DNA of 64,000 bases from Chloroflexota bacterium (GTDB taxonomy: Bacteria; Chloroflexota; Limnocylindria; QHBO01). The notes beneath the pieces are model-generated. The model saw only the letters and a list, made by a program, of their open reading frames with translations. It made no database searches and was not told the origin of the DNA. Made by a program: the position numbers and the translations under genes. The stretch is taken from assembly GCA_040902225.1 (NCBI GenBank), contig JBBDXT010000007.1, forward strand, positions 320,346 through 384,345. The letters are read 5' to 3'. Shown piece after piece: positions 61,247 through 64,000 of the stretch (positions are counted from its first letter, which is position 1; every line of letters starts with the position of its first letter).

Positions 61247-64000
61247 TCATTCTGTGTGCAGCGCCCCGGCGCGTTCCAAGTGGGGCGAGGCACCCAGGGA
61301 CCGATAGGTGGCGATGGCCTCCTGCAGCAGCCGTTTCCTGTCGGCCTCGTCGCTCACCAGAGCCAGCGCTTCCTGCGTGCGGGCCGCCTCGAAGACATGC
61401 GGGAAACCCTGGAACGCGGCAAGGGCGCGAGAGAGCGATGCATGGGCGCCAGCCGTGTCGCCGCCCGCGGCAAGCGCCTGGCCCATCGCGCGTTCGGCGA
61501 CTGCGTTCAGCAGCGGATCCGCATGGCGGATCGGCGCGATCCTGTCCATCAGGGCTGGAAGCTCGTTCCACGCGCCTCGCTCGACCAGCGCGGCGATCAT
61601 CGCCCGAGCCGCGTCGTGCCAGCGCCAGCCAAGCGCCCGATTCAACACGTCGCCTGCCAGAGCCTCCCCCTCCTCCCGCGCGCCGGCCGTCACCAGCGCT
61701 TCGGCGAGCTGTCCCTCGACCGGCCCGGGACGGTCCTCCCATGCCTTCGAATGACGCGCGGCATCGAGGGCGCGCTGAGGGTCGCCACGATGCGCAACCA
61801 CCATTGCTCCGAGGCTCGGGCCGGACTGTACCGCGATGCAGCGCACGCCGGCACCAAGCTCGGGGTTGGTCAGGTGCTCGGCCAGAAGGGTCTCGACCCG
61901 GTCCCAGTCGCCGAGCCAGTACGAGGTCAGCATCAGGCTGTAGGTGCCGTGACCCTGGTCGTGTGCCGAGAGACGCCGGCCCAGCTCGTAGGCCTGGGTG
62001 GATAGCTGCTCGGCGCGCGCGGGATCTCCGGTCAGCCATAGCAGCTTCATCGAGAGGCTGTGGTACCACTGCGCTCGCGCGGCCGGCCGCTCGATCTTCT
62101 CCAGCATCGGCAGCGAGGGTTCCAGGGCGGCCAGCGCCCCTTCCGGATCGTCCTCCATCATGTACAGGTCGCTGAGGGTGTCTGCGACCACCGTCATCAG
62201 GTTTGGATCGCCCAGCCGCTCGGCGATGCGCTCCGCCTCGTGCGCAGCATCCAGCCGCGGCTGCATCGGCCCAGAGACCTCTTCCACCAGCCGCCGCCGG
62301 TTCAGGATCATTGCGGCATCGGCAGCCAGGAGCCAGGCGCGCTCACGCTCATCCGTCGCCGCCTCCAGGCCCTCGCGGATGAGTCCCTGGATGACGTCGA
62401 AGTCCGGCTCCTTGACGAATGCCCCGCCGCGGTGTGCGGCCATGCCTGCCGCGTGACGGGCGAGAGCGGCTACGCGGCTCCGATCCGCCGGGTCCTTTCG
62501 CGCGATCTCGAGCGCGGACATGGATGCGACGAGCATCGCGTCGCCGTGGAATGCCGTTTCATGATCCCGCGCGATTTGCTCGAGCGCATCGAGACGCTCC
62601 GTGTCGCTGGTGGCCAGCTCCAGTGCCTGCTCGTGCAGCTCCACGGCGCGCTCGACTGCGAACCGATGCCGGGCCGCGCGGCCGGCCGCAAGGAGCGCTG
62701 CCAGCGCGTGCCGGCGTACAACCTCTCGCCCATCCGCATCGTCCATCCAAGCCAGGTCGGCCCCGTCGCCACGGATCGCCGCCCAGTAGTGAGAGGCGAT
62801 CAGCTCGGCGAACTCATCGGTGCGGTCGCTGACCAGCTCGGCGATCCACTCGGCGACGGCAGCGTGGGCTCGGGCGCGCCTGGCCTTGGGCAGGGTGCCG
62901 TATGCGACGTCACGGGTCAGCGCGTGCTTGAACAGGTACTCGGTCTGCCCGGCGAGGGTAGTGGTGGGTCGAACCAGGATCAGCCCCTTTCGTTCGAGCC
63001 CCCCCAGTGACGACTCGAGGTCCGTGCCTCCGACCGCGCCCTCCAGCGCGGCTGCCCAGAAGATGCGGCCCACGACGGCAGCCTCCTGCAGCACTCGTCG
63101 CTCCTCCGGCTGAAGCGCGTCGATCCGGGCGCCCAGCAGCGCCTGCACGCTGTCCGGGATCTTCACTTCACCGATGGTCTGGGTCGCGCGCCACCGCTCG
63201 CCGTCCCGTTCCAGAGCTCCCTCGTCGATCAGCCGCTGCAGGATCTCCTCCACGAAGAACGGATTGCCATCGGCCTTGGCGACGATCTCGGCTTGGAGCC
63301 CATCAGGCAGCTCCGCCACCGCCAGCAGGCGGTCGACGAGGTCGTTGCTCTGGTTGTCGGTCAGCGGGCGAAGCGAGATCGCAACCGCGTCCTGGCCGCC
63401 GGGTCCGAACCCCGGATGCTGGTCGGCGAACTCCGGTCGCGCGGTGGCCACGATCAGGAGCGGCCCTTCGGTACGCCGCGCGATCTGGGCCAGCATCTCG
63501 ACCGCCGGCTCGCCCGCCCAGTGCAGGTCTTCGATGACCCAGATCGCCGGGCCGGCGGCGGCATAGGCGGTCGCGAAGCGCGGCCAGGCACGCGCCAGGT
63601 CCTCCGCGCTCGCCGGGCCGGCGGCCGCCTCGGGCGTTTCGTCGAGTCGAATTCCCACCGTCGTGGCCAATGCCGCGGTCGTCATCTGTGCATCCTCGGG
63701 TGCGAGCCCCAGCGGCTCCAGGATCTCGGCCACCCCGCTCCGCAGCCGGTCCTTCACGACCTCGCTCGTCTCGTCGAGACCGATCTCGCAGGCGCCGCGC
63801 AGGATCTCGCCCAGCGCCCAGTAGGTGATGCCGTGCCCGGCGGAGAGGCATCGGCCGCGCAGGACCCGAATCCCGGAGTCGGAACCCTGCGCCGAGGCGA
63901 CGAACTCATTGGTGAGGCGGCTCTTCCCGATGCCGGCCAGTCCGTAGATCACGACCAGGCGAGGCTTTCCGCTCTCGATCGTCTCGTCCAGCAGGCCGGT
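61247..64000 (-). CDS. Large AAA-type ATPase with TPR repeats, N-terminus beyond the window
   Basis: The frame is open to the right edge; 917 codons are visible. The Walker A motif GLAGIGKSRL sits 22-31 codons from the edge and the Walker B region is IWVIEDLHWAG. Next come a STAND/AAA helical region (LISHYW-like), a winged-helix-like segment, and about 500 residues of Ala-rich TPR-like helices up to the stop. This layout matches proteins with an N-terminal adenylate cyclase or LuxR-type HTH domain, but that part is not visible. Function is probably signalling or transcriptional control. Confidence 0.85.
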   Translation of the reverse strand, partial: TGLLDETIESGKPRLVVIYGLAGIGKSRLTNEFVASAQGSDSGIRVLRGRCLSAGHGITYWALGEILRGACEIGLDETSEVVKDRLRSGVAEILEPLGLAPEDAQMTTAALATTVGIRLDETPEAAAGPASAEDLARAWPRFATAYAAAGPAIWVIEDLHWAGEPAVEMLAQIARRTEGPLLIVATARPEFADQHPGFGPGGQDAVAISLRPLTDNQSNDLVDRLLAVAELPDGLQAEIVAKADGNPFFVEEILQRLIDEGALERDGERWRATQTIGEVKIPDSVQALLGARIDALQPEERRVLQEAAVVGRIFWAAALEGAVGGTDLESSLGGLERKGLILVRPTTTLAGQTEYLFKHALTRDVAYGTLPKARRARAHAAVAEWIAELVSDRTDEFAELIASHYWAAIRGDGADLAWMDDADGREVVRRHALAALLAAGRAARHRFAVERAVELHEQALELATSDTERLDALEQIARDHETAFHGDAMLVASMSALEIARKDPADRSRVAALARHAAGMAAHRGGAFVKEPDFDVIQGLIREGLEAATDERERAWLLAADAAMILNRRRLVEEVSGPMQPRLDAAHEAERIAERLGDPNLMTVVADTLSDLYMMEDDPEGALAALEPSLPMLEKIERPAARAQWYHSLSMKLLWLTGDPARAEQLSTQAYELGRRLSAHDQGHGTYSLMLTSYWLGDWDRVETLLAEHLTNPELGAGVRCIAVQSGPSLGAMVVAHRGDPQRALDAARHSKAWEDRPGPVEGQLAEALVTAGAREEGEALAGDVLNRALGWRWHDAARAMIAALVERGAWNELPALMDRIAPIRHADPLLNAVAERAMGQALAAGGDTAGAHASLSRALAAFQGFPHVFEAARTQEALALVSDEADRKRLLQEAIATYRSLGASPHLERAGALHTE

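Overview
The window is GC-rich throughout and densely coded, with many start/stop overlaps (ATGA, GTGA, TTGA, TGATG). It carries a complete F-type ATP synthase operon followed by murA and mreB (an order also known from Firmicutes), comF-hpf, a Tad/Flp pilus locus with no secretin gene, many GT-C type membrane glycosyltransferases, and several apparently leaderless promoters with a TANNNT -10 box. Together these suggest a monoderm-like Terrabacteria member. Chloroflexota (Limnocylindria-like) is my best guess, but no rRNA or marker gene lies in the window and the taxon is inference only.

Layout. 0-2.4 kb: the end of a two-subunit aconitase-X enzyme, a GNAT acetyltransferase that looks frameshifted, and glyA. 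2.4-9.5 kb: ATP synthase operon (two AtpZ/AtpI-like genes, then atpB-E-F-H-A-G-D-C). 9.5-14.2 kb: a small unknown gene, murA with Asp in place of the catalytic Cys, a shortened DUF1905 protein, mreB, a PHP phosphoesterase and an LPG-synthase/UPF0104-type membrane protein. 14.3-17.4 kb: an XRE regulator, a structured intergenic region, endonuclease IV, a 40-residue membrane peptide, hpf and comF. 17.5-28.7 kb, all on the minus strand: flp, cpaB, tadZ (receiver fused to a MinD-like ATPase), tadA, tadB, tadC, an OmpR-type regulator with its kinase, a DUF192 protein, two TadE pseudopilins and TadG. 29.0-30.8 kb: a DegS-like kinase and a NarL-type regulator whose receiver lacks two conserved residues.

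30.8-58.1 kb is a cell-surface glycan region made of short blocks on both strands. It holds three large GT-C-like membrane proteins, two sulfatase/alkaline-phosphatase-superfamily membrane enzymes, four GT87/DUF2029-like proteins, two O-antigen-ligase/TPR paralogues in tandem, a membrane-embedded spermidine-synthase-like protein, a polyprenyl-phosphate sugar-phosphate transferase (the probable initiating enzyme), an FkbM and two other SAM methyltransferases, a DUF115-type protein, two GT4 glycosyltransferases and a secreted or anchored metallophosphoesterase. The plausible joint role is building and decorating a lipid-linked surface polysaccharide. The Tad pilus and its regulators lie directly next to it.

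58.1-64 kb: a cluster of three TACCAA/TTGGTA dyads between converging genes, protein-L-isoaspartate methyltransferase, a YtxH-like peptide, a flavin-split-barrel protein next to a second split barrel fused to a UbiA prenyltransferase, and a large AAA/TPR protein that runs off the right edge.
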